A DNA stretch of 64,000 nucleotides. Origin: Haloferax litoreum (GTDB lineage: Archaea > Halobacteriota > Halobacteria > Halobacteriales > Haloferacaceae). Numbering within the stretch: the stretch's first letter is position 1; each line of letters opens with the position of its first letter. A program made the position numbers and the translations under genes. The notes beneath the pieces are model-generated. The model had not been told where the DNA came from, did no database searches, and saw nothing but the letters and a program-made list of their open reading frames with translations. This document shows, piece after piece, positions 25,123 to 32,115 of this stretch. The stretch lies in contig NZ_WKJO01000001.1 in assembly GCF_009674605.1 (NCBI RefSeq), forward strand, positions 1,860,001 through 1,924,000, in the 5' to 3' direction.

Positions 25123-26139
25123 TTAACCCTGGTTCGATGCGGTAGAGACGAAGCGCACCTCGGGGTCGAGGCGCGGCTGGTCGTTCGGCCGGACGGCCGG
25201 GCGGAACCGCAGAAGACGCTTGTTGGGGCCCGGGAGCGAGCCCTTGACGAGCGCGTAGTTGCCGTCGACCTCACCGTAGTTGACGAAGCCACCGTCGACG
25301 GAGGCGTCGTCACCCTCACCGAGGTCGATGAGGCGCTTGTTGAGCTCGGTGCGCTGGTGGTAACCAGTCTGACCGAGCTGCGGAACCGTCGAGCGAACGC
25401 GGGACGGGTTCCACGGGCCGAGGTTGCCAATACGGCGTCTCCAGCCCTGACGGGCGTGCTTGCCCTTCCGCTTCTGGACGCCCCATCGCTTGACGGGACC
25501 CTGCGTACCCTTACCCTTCGTGACACCGGCGACGTCGAGGTACTCGCCAGCGCGGAACACGTCGGACATGTCGTGTTCGCCACCCTCGGCAATCAGGTCG
25601 AGGGCGAAGTCGGCACGCTCCACGAGGGAGCCACCGCCGACGCGAGTCTCCATCACGTCGGGCTTCTTCTTCGGGACGTTCTTGAGTTCAGACGGGACCG
25701 TGTGCGTGATGACACGAAGGTCGTCGACTTCGCCGGCCTCGACGGCCTCGCGAAGCGCTTCGGCGTCTTCTTCGAACGTATCTTCTGCCGGGAGGTTGAG
25801 GACGCGGTCGAGTTCGTCGTGGAACTCGTTCGTCCAGACCTCGGTCTTCGGCTTCATACCGTACGACGTCTGCTCGTAGGCGCGAAGAGCGACAGCACGC
25901 ATCGGTGGCGTCTCGACGACGGTCACCGGCACTGCTTCCTCCATACCCTCTCGGGGGGAGTCCGCTTCGTCGTTGACCATCATGACGTGGGTCATGCCGG
26001 CTTTGTAGCCAGCGAATCCCTGCAGTGCAGGGGAGCCATCGTCACTTGGCCACGACTTGATGCGCGGGACCTCTTTGGTCACACGCTTGCGTGGGCTGAA
26101 GCCCATCGAGCCTTTTCGTGGTCTGCTTGGTTGTGGCAT
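25123..26139 (-). CDS. rpl3: Large ribosomal subunit protein uL3
   Basis: This is a 338-residue archaeal L3. It starts MPQPSRPRKGSMGFSPRKRV, followed by GFAGYKAGMTHVMMVNDEAD. The finger reaching the peptidyl-transferase centre lies around KGTQGPVKRWGVQKRKGKHA and GNLGPWNPSRVRSTVPQLGQ. It is the first ribosomal protein of the cluster, 4 bp after the SPOUT methyltransferase. Confidence 0.95.
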   Translation of the reverse strand: MPQPSRPRKGSMGFSPRKRVTKEVPRIKSWPSDDGSPALQGFAGYKAGMTHVMMVNDEADSPREGMEEAVPVTVVETPPMRAVALRAYEQTSYGMKPKTEVWTNEFHDELDRVLNLPAEDTFEEDAEALREAVEAGEVDDLRVITHTVPSELKNVPKKKPDVMETRVGGGSLVERADFALDLIAEGGEHDMSDVFRAGEYLDVAGVTKGKGTQGPVKRWGVQKRKGKHARQGWRRRIGNLGPWNPSRVRSTVPQLGQTGYHQRTELNKRLIDLGEGDDASVDGGFVNYGEVDGNYALVKGSLPGPNKRLLRFRPAVRPNDQPRLDPEVRFVSTASNQG

Positions 26140-26143
26140 GTAT

Positions 26144-26986
26144 TCACTCCGTGAGTGTCAGGGAGGCGAGTGACGCGAACATCGCTTCTTCAGTTCGCAC
26201 CACGTCGCTGCCCTGTCGCGGAATCGTATTGAGCCAGAGGTCGAACCCCGGACCACCGGAAGGTTCGACGTCTGCAACATCCTCGGGAGACATCCCGAGC
26301 ATGTCCGGAAGCCCACGGCCCGGTGAACCGAAGACGACGGTCGTACCGTCGGCGTCGGCGATGCGGGCAGTCAGTTCTCCCAGACGGGGGACTGACAGCG
26401 GCTCGCCATAGCGAGACGTGGCGATTCGCACGCCCGCATCTGGCCTGCCGAGTGCTTCCGTGAGGTCCATGCGGGATACGTCGAAGCCCGGAAGGGGCTC
26501 GTCGACGATCCTCGCACGGACCGGTTCTCGCGAAGAGATCCTGACAGCGACGCGCTCTCCCTCTGTGAGGTTCATCCCCGGAGGGACGAACAGGGAGATC
26601 GGGTGTTGCATTCCGCAATTGACCCGAACGCGGTCGTCAGGTCCGACCTCGGTCACGATTCCTTCTCGCAACGCAGGCAACTCGTCGGAGTCGCCCGCGG
26701 TCGTAGACGAGACGAGAACGGGAGGCAGAATCCCAGCGTACCGGAGTTCGTCACGCTTGCCCCACACTTCCTTCCGGAGGTATGGGGGTGTCGCAGCGTA
26801 CCGAAGTACGGTTTCGACGAACTCGCCGCCCCACCTGGTTTCGCCATCTTCGTCGGAGAAGATGACGAGTTCGTTCGCCCGGAAGACCGCCGCCGCGCGG
26901 GCGACGTAGCCGAGTTTGCGAGTTGCCTCGCGTTGGTCTTCGGCTTCCCGGACGAGTGAGGTCGGCACGAGTACGCTGAGTTTCAT
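26144..26986 (-). CDS. SPOUT-family RNA methyltransferase (SPOUT1/C9orf114-like, DUF171)
   Basis: I chose the ATG at 26986 (MKLSVLVPTSLVREAEDQRE). The open frame continues 68 codons upstream without protein-like character. The 280-residue protein has a SPOUT N-half (LGYVARAAAVFRANELVIFS), an inserted OB-like domain (REGIVTEVGPDDRVRVNCGM) and the C-terminal knot with the S-adenosylmethionine loop VVFGSPGRGLPDMLGM near residues 220-236. Homologs sit at the head of archaeal S10-type operons and probably methylate rRNA (uridine N3-type is predicted). It is the first gene of the superoperon. Confidence 0.85.
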   Translation of the reverse strand: MKLSVLVPTSLVREAEDQREATRKLGYVARAAAVFRANELVIFSDEDGETRWGGEFVETVLRYAATPPYLRKEVWGKRDELRYAGILPPVLVSSTTAGDSDELPALREGIVTEVGPDDRVRVNCGMQHPISLFVPPGMNLTEGERVAVRISSREPVRARIVDEPLPGFDVSRMDLTEALGRPDAGVRIATSRYGEPLSVPRLGELTARIADADGTTVVFGSPGRGLPDMLGMSPEDVADVEPSGGPGFDLWLNTIPRQGSDVVRTEEAMFASLASLTLTE

Positions 26987-27036
26987 GCCGGATTCATCCT
27001 CGTATCGTCTAGACTGTGGCGTTTCTACCGGGGGCC

Positions 27037-27047
27037 TACCTAAAAGA
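27037..27047 (-). promoter_or_regulatory. TATA-like box of the ribosomal superoperon
   Basis: On the minus strand the sequence reads TCTTTTAGGTA, about 50 bp upstream of the first ATG at 26986. This implies a short 5' leader of roughly 25 nt. It is the only TATA-like element seen before the 25-gene run. Confidence 0.4.
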
Positions 27048-27215
27048 GTAGCGAATCCAATCTGGGGTGATAGAGGCTCCCACGCACCAGTTTGTGGAGG
27101 ATTGACGAACGACGTGTGTGAGTGAATTACACGGTTTTCGACAGGTCCCGAGAACCGAATCTCACGTGGTAGCAGGTGCCGCGCTGTCACCCGATTTCTC
27201 CCCCGTTTCGCAAGT

Positions 27216-27225
27216 CTTATTTATC
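27216..27225 (+). promoter_or_regulatory. TATA-like box of the tRNA-Gly pair
   Basis: CTTATTTATC lies about 50 bp before the first tRNA-Gly, in an otherwise GC-rich context. It fits an archaeal tRNA promoter with a short 5' leader that RNase P removes. Confidence 0.5.
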
Positions 27226-27274
27226 AACCCGGCATTATCCTGAAACGCAGCAAGCGCCACGATACACGCGGAAT

Positions 27275-27345
27275 GCGCTGGTAGTGTAGTGGTATCACGT
27301 GACCTTGCCATGGTCACAACCTGGGTTCAAATCCCAGCCAGCGCA
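27275..27345 (+). tRNA. tRNA-Gly (anticodon GCC), copy 1
   Basis: This is a 71-nt cloverleaf. The acceptor stem GCGCTGG pairs fully with CCAGCGC and is followed by discriminator A. The anticodon loop is CTTGCCATG with anticodon GCC. The T-arm is CTGGGTTCAAATCCCAG. No CCA is encoded and no intron is present. It lies 12 bp before copy 2. Confidence 0.95.
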
Positions 27346-27357
27346 CTTCCACCTCAT

Positions 27358-27428
27358 GCGTCGGTAGTGTAGTGGTATCACGTGACCTTGCCATGGTCAC
27401 AACCTGGGTTCAAATCCCAGCCGACGCA
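27358..27428 (+). tRNA. tRNA-Gly (anticodon GCC), copy 2
   Basis: This 71-nt gene is identical to copy 1 except in the acceptor stem. Here GCGTCGG pairs with CCGACGC; the fourth and fifth base pairs are swapped on both strands, so pairing is kept. Anticodon GCC. It is probably co-transcribed with copy 1. Confidence 0.95.
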
Positions 27429-27864
27429 CTTCTCCACCGAACCTACCTTCCGAGCGACCGCTGTGCGTGTCGCTCGGACTGTGAGTTGTGAATGCGACAC
27501 TCTGGGATTTGAACTAGCGAGCGAACGAAGTGAGCGAGTGAAGTTCACAATCCCAGCCGACGCACTTTCTGAACGGAACCAAACGAGGAGTCGATAGACT
27601 CCGAGTTTCTGTGGAGTGAGGAAACCGCCTCGACTCGGTTCAATCCCGTCACACCGGTCACTCACTTCGTTCGTTCCCGGGAGTTCCTGAGTCCCCCTCA
27701 CTCGGTTCGCGGGACTCCCAGCCGACGCACTTCGGACGAACCTCCCGTCTGAACGAACTTCGTGAGCGAGAGACACCGCCGGTCCAGTGACTGTCTTTCC
27801 GAAAAATGGTTCCACGAGTAAATTTAAGTCAACATTTTTACATGTGTCCGACGTGCGTCTCGGT
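27429..27864 (+). repeat. Gene-free region with two partial copies of the tRNA-Gly 3' end
   Basis: The sequence AATCCCAGCCGACGCACTT at the end of tRNA-Gly copy 2 recurs as (A)ATCCCAGCCGACGCACTT ending near 27567 and as CTCCCAGCCGACGCACTT ending near 27732. Before the first recurrence there is an inverted T-arm copy (CTGGGATTTGAACT at 27502-27515) facing AGTTCACAATCCCAG (27542-27556). CGAGCGAACGAAGTGAGCGAG lies between them, and its relative CTCACTTCGTTCGTTC near 27661. No ORF is convincing. The last ~50 bp hold an AT-rich promoter (TAAATTTAAG, about 27819-27828) for the next gene. Confidence 0.75.
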
Positions 27865-28134
27865 ATGGCAACAACCGAAGCGGTCGAGATAACGGATTGG
27901 AACTTCGAACGAGGGACCGACGGAAACGTGGTCGCCGTCGTGCAACTGCGGAATACCGGTGACGGCGACGAAAAACGGACCGTCAAGGCTGTCGCGAAGT
28001 CGGGAGACAAACGACAAGAGAAGACCGAACAGGCCGTCGTCTCGCCGGGCCTCCCGAAGACCGTCAAGATACCGTTCGAGATTACTCACGAACAGTTCCG
28101 GAAGAGTGGTGACCTCACCGTCGACCTCGAGTAA
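27865..28134 (+). CDS. Small beta-rich protein (89 residues), CARDB-like, unknown function
   Basis: I chose the ATG at 27865 (MATTEAVEITDWNFERGTDG); the frame extends upstream through the promoter region, which is unlikely to be coding. The protein has the strand pattern of one immunoglobulin-like domain: VAVVQLRNTGDGDEKRTVKA, then VSPGLPKTVKIPFEITHEQF and DLTVDLE. No signal peptide is seen, so it is probably cytoplasmic. The pattern is like the CARDB fold, but no family is assigned. Confidence 0.7.
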   Translation: MATTEAVEITDWNFERGTDGNVVAVVQLRNTGDGDEKRTVKAVAKSGDKRQEKTEQAVVSPGLPKTVKIPFEITHEQFRKSGDLTVDLE

Positions 28135-28227
28135 GCGCCCTTCCCACGACTCGAATTTTCACACGAGAGTGTCGACGAAGACGTAGTTGAATGACTCCCG
28201 CGCGTCGCACACGTGCGAGAGAAGAAA

Positions 28228-28539
28228 TTAATACCCGAGCGTATCGACCGTCTCGATTCGTTCGATACCGTCGAGTTCACAGAGTGCTGCTACGTCGGGT
28301 TCGGCGAGGACGACCACGACGCCGCCGAACTGGAGTTCCTTCTCTATCGACCCGCCGAGGGACGCGACGTGGTCGTCGAGGACGACTCTGGCGTCGTCGT
28401 CCACGGGTTCGACCCGGAGTTCCGCCGTCTCGTCGTCGAATGGGTCGTCACGCATCCGTCGGACGGGGTGAGAGAGGTACATACTCGCTGGTCGATTGCG
28501 AGCGGGAAAACCGTCGCGGTCGGAGCCGAAGATGGGCAC
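28228..28539 (-). CDS. Small haloarchaeal protein, unknown function (103 residues or shorter)
   Basis: The longest start is a GTG at 28539. ATGs at 28482 (MYLSHPVRRM...) and 28455 are equally possible and would give 84 or 75 residues. The C-terminal domain alternates strand-helix-strand-helix: ARVVLDDHVASLGGSIEKEL, then GGVVVVLAEPDVAALCELDG and IERIETVDTLGY. This resembles a ferredoxin-like or protease-propeptide (I9-like) fold by eye only. It follows the zinc-ribbon gene by 15 bp on the same strand, so the two probably form an operon. Confidence 0.65.
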   Translation of the reverse strand: MPIFGSDRDGFPARNRPASMYLSHPVRRMRDDPFDDETAELRVEPVDDDARVVLDDHVASLGGSIEKELQFGGVVVVLAEPDVAALCELDGIERIETVDTLGY

Positions 28540-28554
28540 TCGCGGCGTCGGGGG

Positions 28555-28875
28555 TCAGTCCTCGGTGTAGTAGAACAGCGCTTCGCGTGCCGCCCCACAG
28601 TCCGGGCAGGACGTCGGGAAGGCGGTCAGTGTGCCGACCTCGCCGCAGTCGTCGCACTGCCAGACGAGGTGTGCTTCGCCGAAGTGGTGGTGACCCATGG
28701 TTCGGTTTTCCACGACGACGGGTGGCAAGACGGCCCGAGACGCGGTGGTCGAACTCGTCTCGACAGTCTCCCACGTCGTGTGGTCGCCTTCGAGCGGTCG
28801 TGTCGGGTGTGCGGGTGTCTTGATGGCCATACAGGACGTACGGTCGCAGAACACATAATCCACGTAGTCAGTCAT
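28555..28875 (-). CDS. Rubredoxin-like zinc-ribbon protein (DUF7130-like)
   Basis: This is a 106-residue protein. The C-terminal half has a C-x2-C ... C-x2-C zinc ribbon (WQCDDCGEVGTLTAFPTSCP, then DCGAAREALFYYTED). The N-terminal half has VDYVFCDRTSC and HHHFGEAHLVW, which could hold a second metal. It resembles the rubrerythrin-like proteins common in haloarchaea. The role is unknown; redox or protein-binding is possible. Its start overlaps the stop of the upstream BrkB-type gene by 8 bp. Confidence 0.75.
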   Translation of the reverse strand: MTDYVDYVFCDRTSCMAIKTPAHPTRPLEGDHTTWETVETSSTTASRAVLPPVVVENRTMGHHHFGEAHLVWQCDDCGEVGTLTAFPTSCPDCGAAREALFYYTED

Positions 28876-29926
28876 CTTGACTGTCTGGCCACGACGACCA
28901 TCTGAACTCTAACCGAACCGGTCCCTCCGGGAGGAATCGACTGACGTCGCTATCGACGACGACCTTCTCGGGACCCGGAATCCGTATCGTCTCGTCCCCG
29001 ACGCTGATGCTGATGTCTTCGTCCGGGTTTGCCGCGACGAGAGCATCTACTTGGTCGATAGCCCGTACCACCTCTCGTCTGGTCGTCCGGGCGGCCTGTG
29101 AGTCGAGTGGGATACCACCGAGGAGTGGGCGGACGTTCACGTCGCGAGAACGATTCGAGAGCACGGCGTTCACCGTCGCGCCGAAGAGGATGACGAGACC
29201 ACTGAAGTACAACCACGTCAGGAGGACGAGGATACCGGCGACGACACTCGACTCGGGTGACCGACTGCTGAAGTGGATGTAGAGTCGGAAGAGCGACCCG
29301 AAGGCGGTCAACCCGACGGCGGCGACGAGTGTTCCGGGGACGACTTCGAGGTACGACACGTCCACGTCGGGGAAGATGTAGTACATCGGGTAGAACGTCG
29401 CGAAGAGGAGCAAGACGAGCACACCTCGGTAGACGACCCATCCGACGCTTCCGACGAGGTGCGGGAGCGACGATTCGAGGATACCGCCGGCGACGAGGGC
29501 GAGCGAAACGGTGACGAGGACGATGATGCCATCTCTGAGTTGGTCGGCGAACGTGTTGGCCGCCTCCGACTCGTAGATGTCCGAGAAGGCAGTGTCGAGG
29601 CCGCGGAAGATGCGAAGCGTCCCCCACAGGAGGACGAGGACACCGACGAGTGAGAGACTCGTGAGGCGACTCGTCGCCTCCAGTTCGGCGATGATGATGT
29701 CACCCGCACCCGGCGTCAGGGCGGTTTGGATGAGGACGATGACACTCTGTCGGAGGTCGGCACTCCCGATAATCGATATCGCGGCGAGCACGAGGAGAAA
29801 CAGTGGGAGAAGCGAGACGAACGCCCCGTAAGCGATGCTTCCCGCCATGAAGGTGAGTCGCTCGGCGCGCGCTTCGTGGAAGATTGCCCGCGTGAGAGTG
29901 AGCGCACGCGAGACCCGTGGATTCAT
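28868..29926 (-). CDS. YihY/BrkB-family membrane protein
   Basis: I chose the ATG at 29926 (MNPRVSRALTLTRAIFHEAR). The 352-residue protein starts with the family segment LTFMAGSIAYGAFVSLLPLF and has about six membrane helices: LLVLAAISII, SLVGVLVLLWGTLRIFRGLD, GIIVLVTVSLALVAGGILE, GVLVLLLFATFYPMYYIFP, LVAAVGLTAFGSLFRLYIHF and VVAGILVLLTWLYFSGLVIL. A cytoplasmic C-terminal domain of about 90 residues follows. The family was once called ribonuclease BN in error; its transport or envelope function is unsettled. Confidence 0.85.
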   Translation of the reverse strand: MNPRVSRALTLTRAIFHEARAERLTFMAGSIAYGAFVSLLPLFLLVLAAISIIGSADLRQSVIVLIQTALTPGAGDIIIAELEATSRLTSLSLVGVLVLLWGTLRIFRGLDTAFSDIYESEAANTFADQLRDGIIVLVTVSLALVAGGILESSLPHLVGSVGWVVYRGVLVLLLFATFYPMYYIFPDVDVSYLEVVPGTLVAAVGLTAFGSLFRLYIHFSSRSPESSVVAGILVLLTWLYFSGLVILFGATVNAVLSNRSRDVNVRPLLGGIPLDSQAARTTRREVVRAIDQVDALVAANPDEDISISVGDETIRIPGPEKVVVDSDVSRFLPEGPVRLEFRWSSWPDSQDD

Positions 29927-29984
29927 GGAATCCGATACGTCGTCGGGAGAGAAAAAGGCCGACTTGAAAATCGACTGCCCGGGA

Positions 29985-30152
29985 CTACCGCTTCGAGGTG
30001 AAGAGTCCGACTGCGATACCGAAGACGGCACCCGTCGCCGTCCACTCTGTCGAGTACCCGACGGCCCCACCAATCGCCGACCCGAGGACGACTCCGATGA
30101 GAATCGTCGCCACGAAGACGAGTACCAGTCGAGTTAGTCCACTGCGAGACAT
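29985..30152 (-). CDS. Tiny glycine-zipper membrane protein (55 residues)
   Basis: This ORF starts at the ATG at 30152 and ends in TAG at 29985. It has two hydrophobic stretches: LTRLVLVFVATILIGVVLGS, and a Gly-rich second segment GAVFGIAVGLFTSKR after GSAIGGAVGYSTEW. The Gly spacing and basic end are typical of small haloarchaeal two-helix membrane proteins. It lies 58 bp upstream of the BrkB-type gene on the same strand. Confidence 0.65.
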   Translation of the reverse strand: MSRSGLTRLVLVFVATILIGVVLGSAIGGAVGYSTEWTATGAVFGIAVGLFTSKR

Positions 30153-30224
30153 ACAGGAATCTATGACTGTCAGGCAGAAAGCCTCGTCGGTTCGAAAACT
30201 GACGTGTTAGCCGCTCAACACCTT

Positions 30225-30231
30225 GTTTTAC
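30225..30231 (+). promoter_or_regulatory. TATA-like box of the thiamine-binding protein gene
   Basis: GTTTTAC lies about 29 bp before the ATG at 30257. Confidence 0.4.
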
Positions 30232-30256
30232 TGTCTTGCACTGCGGAGTCTACAGT

Positions 30257-30571
30257 ATGACAGTCATCGCGATGTTGAGTGTCGCACCGGTCGTCGAAGG
30301 GAGCATGTCCAGCGAAGTCGCCAAGGCGGTCGCCGCCCTCGACGACTTCGACGTGTCGTACGAGACCAACCCGATGGGGACGGTCATCGAAGCGGACGAC
30401 ATCGACGAACTCCTCGCCGCGGTTGGTGCGGCGCACAAAGCGGTCGACGGCGACCGAGTGAGCACGTTCCTGAAGGTCGACGACAAACGGACCAGCGACC
30501 AGCGTGCTGCGGACAAAGTTTCGGCGGTCGAAAAACACCTCGGACGCCCCGCCAAGCGCGACGCCGAGTGA
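30257..30571 (+). CDS. Thiamine-binding protein, MTH1187/YqgV family
   Basis: This 104-residue protein is a single ferredoxin-like domain that starts MTVIAMLSVAPVVEGSMSSE, has DVSYETNPMGTVIEADDIDE and ends with SDQRAADKVSAVEKHLGRPA. This matches the UPF0045/MTH1187 family, whose members bind thiamine or related pyrimidines as tetramers in the cytoplasm. I chose the ATG at 30257 over an upstream TTG. No thiamine biosynthetic gene is adjacent. Confidence 0.85.
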   Translation: MTVIAMLSVAPVVEGSMSSEVAKAVAALDDFDVSYETNPMGTVIEADDIDELLAAVGAAHKAVDGDRVSTFLKVDDKRTSDQRAADKVSAVEKHLGRPAKRDAE

Positions 30572-30664
30572 GTCGCGTCCGACTCTCGTCCTGCTTGCTC
30601 GCCCACTCGTCTCACCCACTTCGAGACACGTCCACGCACGTCGGAGAGCGTCCGACTGACAAAC

Positions 30665-30670
30665 CCTTTA
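30665..30670 (+). promoter_or_regulatory. TATA-like box of mch
   Basis: CCTTTA is centred about 27 bp before the mch ATG at 30695, consistent with a leaderless mRNA. Confidence 0.5.
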
Positions 30671-30694
30671 GCCGAAGGCGCGTAATCGCCGCGC

Positions 30695-31627
30695 ATGGAA
30701 AGCATCAATCGAATGGCCATCGAACTGGTGGACGAAGCGCTCGACTTCGCCGACGAACTCGGCATCGAGGGCTACGAACTCGACTCCGGTGCGACGGTCA
30801 TCGACTTCGGCGTCGACGCCGACGGCGGTGTCGAAGCGGGGATGCTCCTCGCCGAAATTCAGACCGCCGGCCTCGCGACGGTCCAGACACGGATGGGTGA
30901 CGTGGCGGGCACGCCGCGCCCCGTGGTCGAACTGTCGACGGACCGTCCCGCACTCGCCCTGCTCTGTTCGCAGAAGGCAGGGTGGGAACTCGTCTTCGAC
31001 GACTACGACGGACTCGGGTCCGGGCCCGCGCGCGCCCTCGTCGGCGAAGAAGAGGAGTTCCACCACCTCGGGTACTACGACGAGTTCGACCTGACGGCCC
31101 TCACCGTCGAGAGCATCGACCTCCCGACCGACGAGGTTGCAGAGCACGTCGCCGACATGTGTGGTGTCGAACCCAGCGCCGTCTTCCTGCCGACGTACGC
31201 CACTGGGTCACTCGCGGGGAGCGTCACGGGTGCGGCCCGTGCGGCCGAACTCGCCGTGTTCAACCTGTTCGAAGCGGGCTACGAACCGGCCAGTATCGTC
31301 TCGGCCACCGGGTCGGCACCACTCGCCCCGGTCAGTTACGACGAGAGCGTCGCCATGAGTCGAACGAACGACGCCGTCGCCTACGGCGGGAGGGTCCACC
31401 TCACCGTCGCCGAGGACTTCGACGACTTCGACCAGGCTATCTCGACTGCCGGCGACGAGTACGGCGTCCCGTTCGAAGACGTGTTCGACGACGCCGAGTG
31501 GGACTTCGACGAGGTCGACCCCGGCGTGTTCGGCCCCGCACAGGCCACTATCGACGTTATCGACGGCCCCACCTACACGCTCGGTGAGACAGACGAAGAG
31601 GTCCTCGCCGAGTCGTTCGGACTGTGA
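30695..31627 (+). CDS. mch: Methenyltetrahydromethanopterin cyclohydrolase
   Basis: This is a 310-residue protein with full Mch architecture. It starts MESINRMAIELVDEALDFAD and carries VEAGMLLAEIQTAGLATVQT, the RPALALLCSQKAGWEL region, and the C-terminal APLAPVSYDESVAMSRTNDA and AVAYGGRVHLTV. Mch interconverts 5,10-methenyl-H4MPT and N5-formyl-H4MPT. Haloarchaea are not methanogens, so it probably serves C1 folate-type metabolism with a tetrahydropterin. The stop codon overlaps the next start by 4 bp. Confidence 0.92.
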   Translation: MESINRMAIELVDEALDFADELGIEGYELDSGATVIDFGVDADGGVEAGMLLAEIQTAGLATVQTRMGDVAGTPRPVVELSTDRPALALLCSQKAGWELVFDDYDGLGSGPARALVGEEEEFHHLGYYDEFDLTALTVESIDLPTDEVAEHVADMCGVEPSAVFLPTYATGSLAGSVTGAARAAELAVFNLFEAGYEPASIVSATGSAPLAPVSYDESVAMSRTNDAVAYGGRVHLTVAEDFDDFDQAISTAGDEYGVPFEDVFDDAEWDFDEVDPGVFGPAQATIDVIDGPTYTLGETDEEVLAESFGL

Positions 31628-32109
31628 GGCGAAAGCCGGTCCCACCCGCACCGGACAAACTGGACCGCCTCTGGGAGGCACACCGCGCCGTTCCGTTGAT
31701 TCCGGGGTCCGAGGACGACTGCTGTGGCCGCCTCGCGACGCGGTTAGACGTGACGCCGGACGAAGGCCGCGATTGGCTGGTGTTCTGTCAGTCGCTCGGA
31801 CTCGCCCGCGAGACGAGTCGCGGGTTCGAGCGCATCCGCGACGAGCAGACGGTCGACGACCTCGGAGAGGCGTTCGTCGCCCACGTCTTCGGTGCTGAAG
31901 AGGTTCTCGACGCCCTCGACGAGGACCCACAGTCGGTCGCCGCCGTCTTCGACGCGTTCGAACCGACGGTCCCGAACTGGGAACGGCACCGCGACCCGAA
32001 CGGGTGGGAGACACGCTGGCGTGGCCGTGTGTCTGACTTGCTGGACTGGGCGGTGCTGTTCGGACTCGCGGGGCGAAAAGAAGGCGGATACGTCGCTGTC
32101 GAAGGCTAA
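31624..32109 (+). CDS. Conserved haloarchaeal protein downstream of mch, unknown function
   Basis: This 161-residue protein starts with a GTG inside the mch stop (GTGA overlap), so it is translationally coupled. It is mostly helical and acidic: MRRKPVPPAPDKLDRLWEAH, then CCGRLATRLDVTPDEGRDWL with a Cys-Cys pair, VFCQSLGLARETSRGFERIR and AEEVLDALDEDPQSVAAVFD. It ends with WRGRVSDLLDWAVLFGLAGR. The DVTPDEGRDWLVFCQSLGLA part looks like a winged-helix or HTH-like segment. No family is recognised; the coupling suggests a link to Mch. Confidence 0.7.
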   Translation: MRRKPVPPAPDKLDRLWEAHRAVPLIPGSEDDCCGRLATRLDVTPDEGRDWLVFCQSLGLARETSRGFERIRDEQTVDDLGEAFVAHVFGAEEVLDALDEDPQSVAAVFDAFEPTVPNWERHRDPNGWETRWRGRVSDLLDWAVLFGLAGRKEGGYVAVEG

Positions 32110-32115
32110 GCGGGC

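Noticed and set aside
24430-26154. 574-codon plus-strand ORF
   Set aside because: Shadow of uL4 and uL3.
12754-26986. Adenylate kinase or initiation factor gene expected in the superoperon
   Set aside because: Checked between uL29 and rnp1 and after secY; nothing of that kind is encoded there. Gene order is otherwise canonical, so this is recorded only as an absence.
27429-27864. Integrated mobile element at tRNA-Gly
   Set aside because: tRNA 3' echoes are present, but no integrase, transposase or cargo genes lie between them. At most an empty scar.
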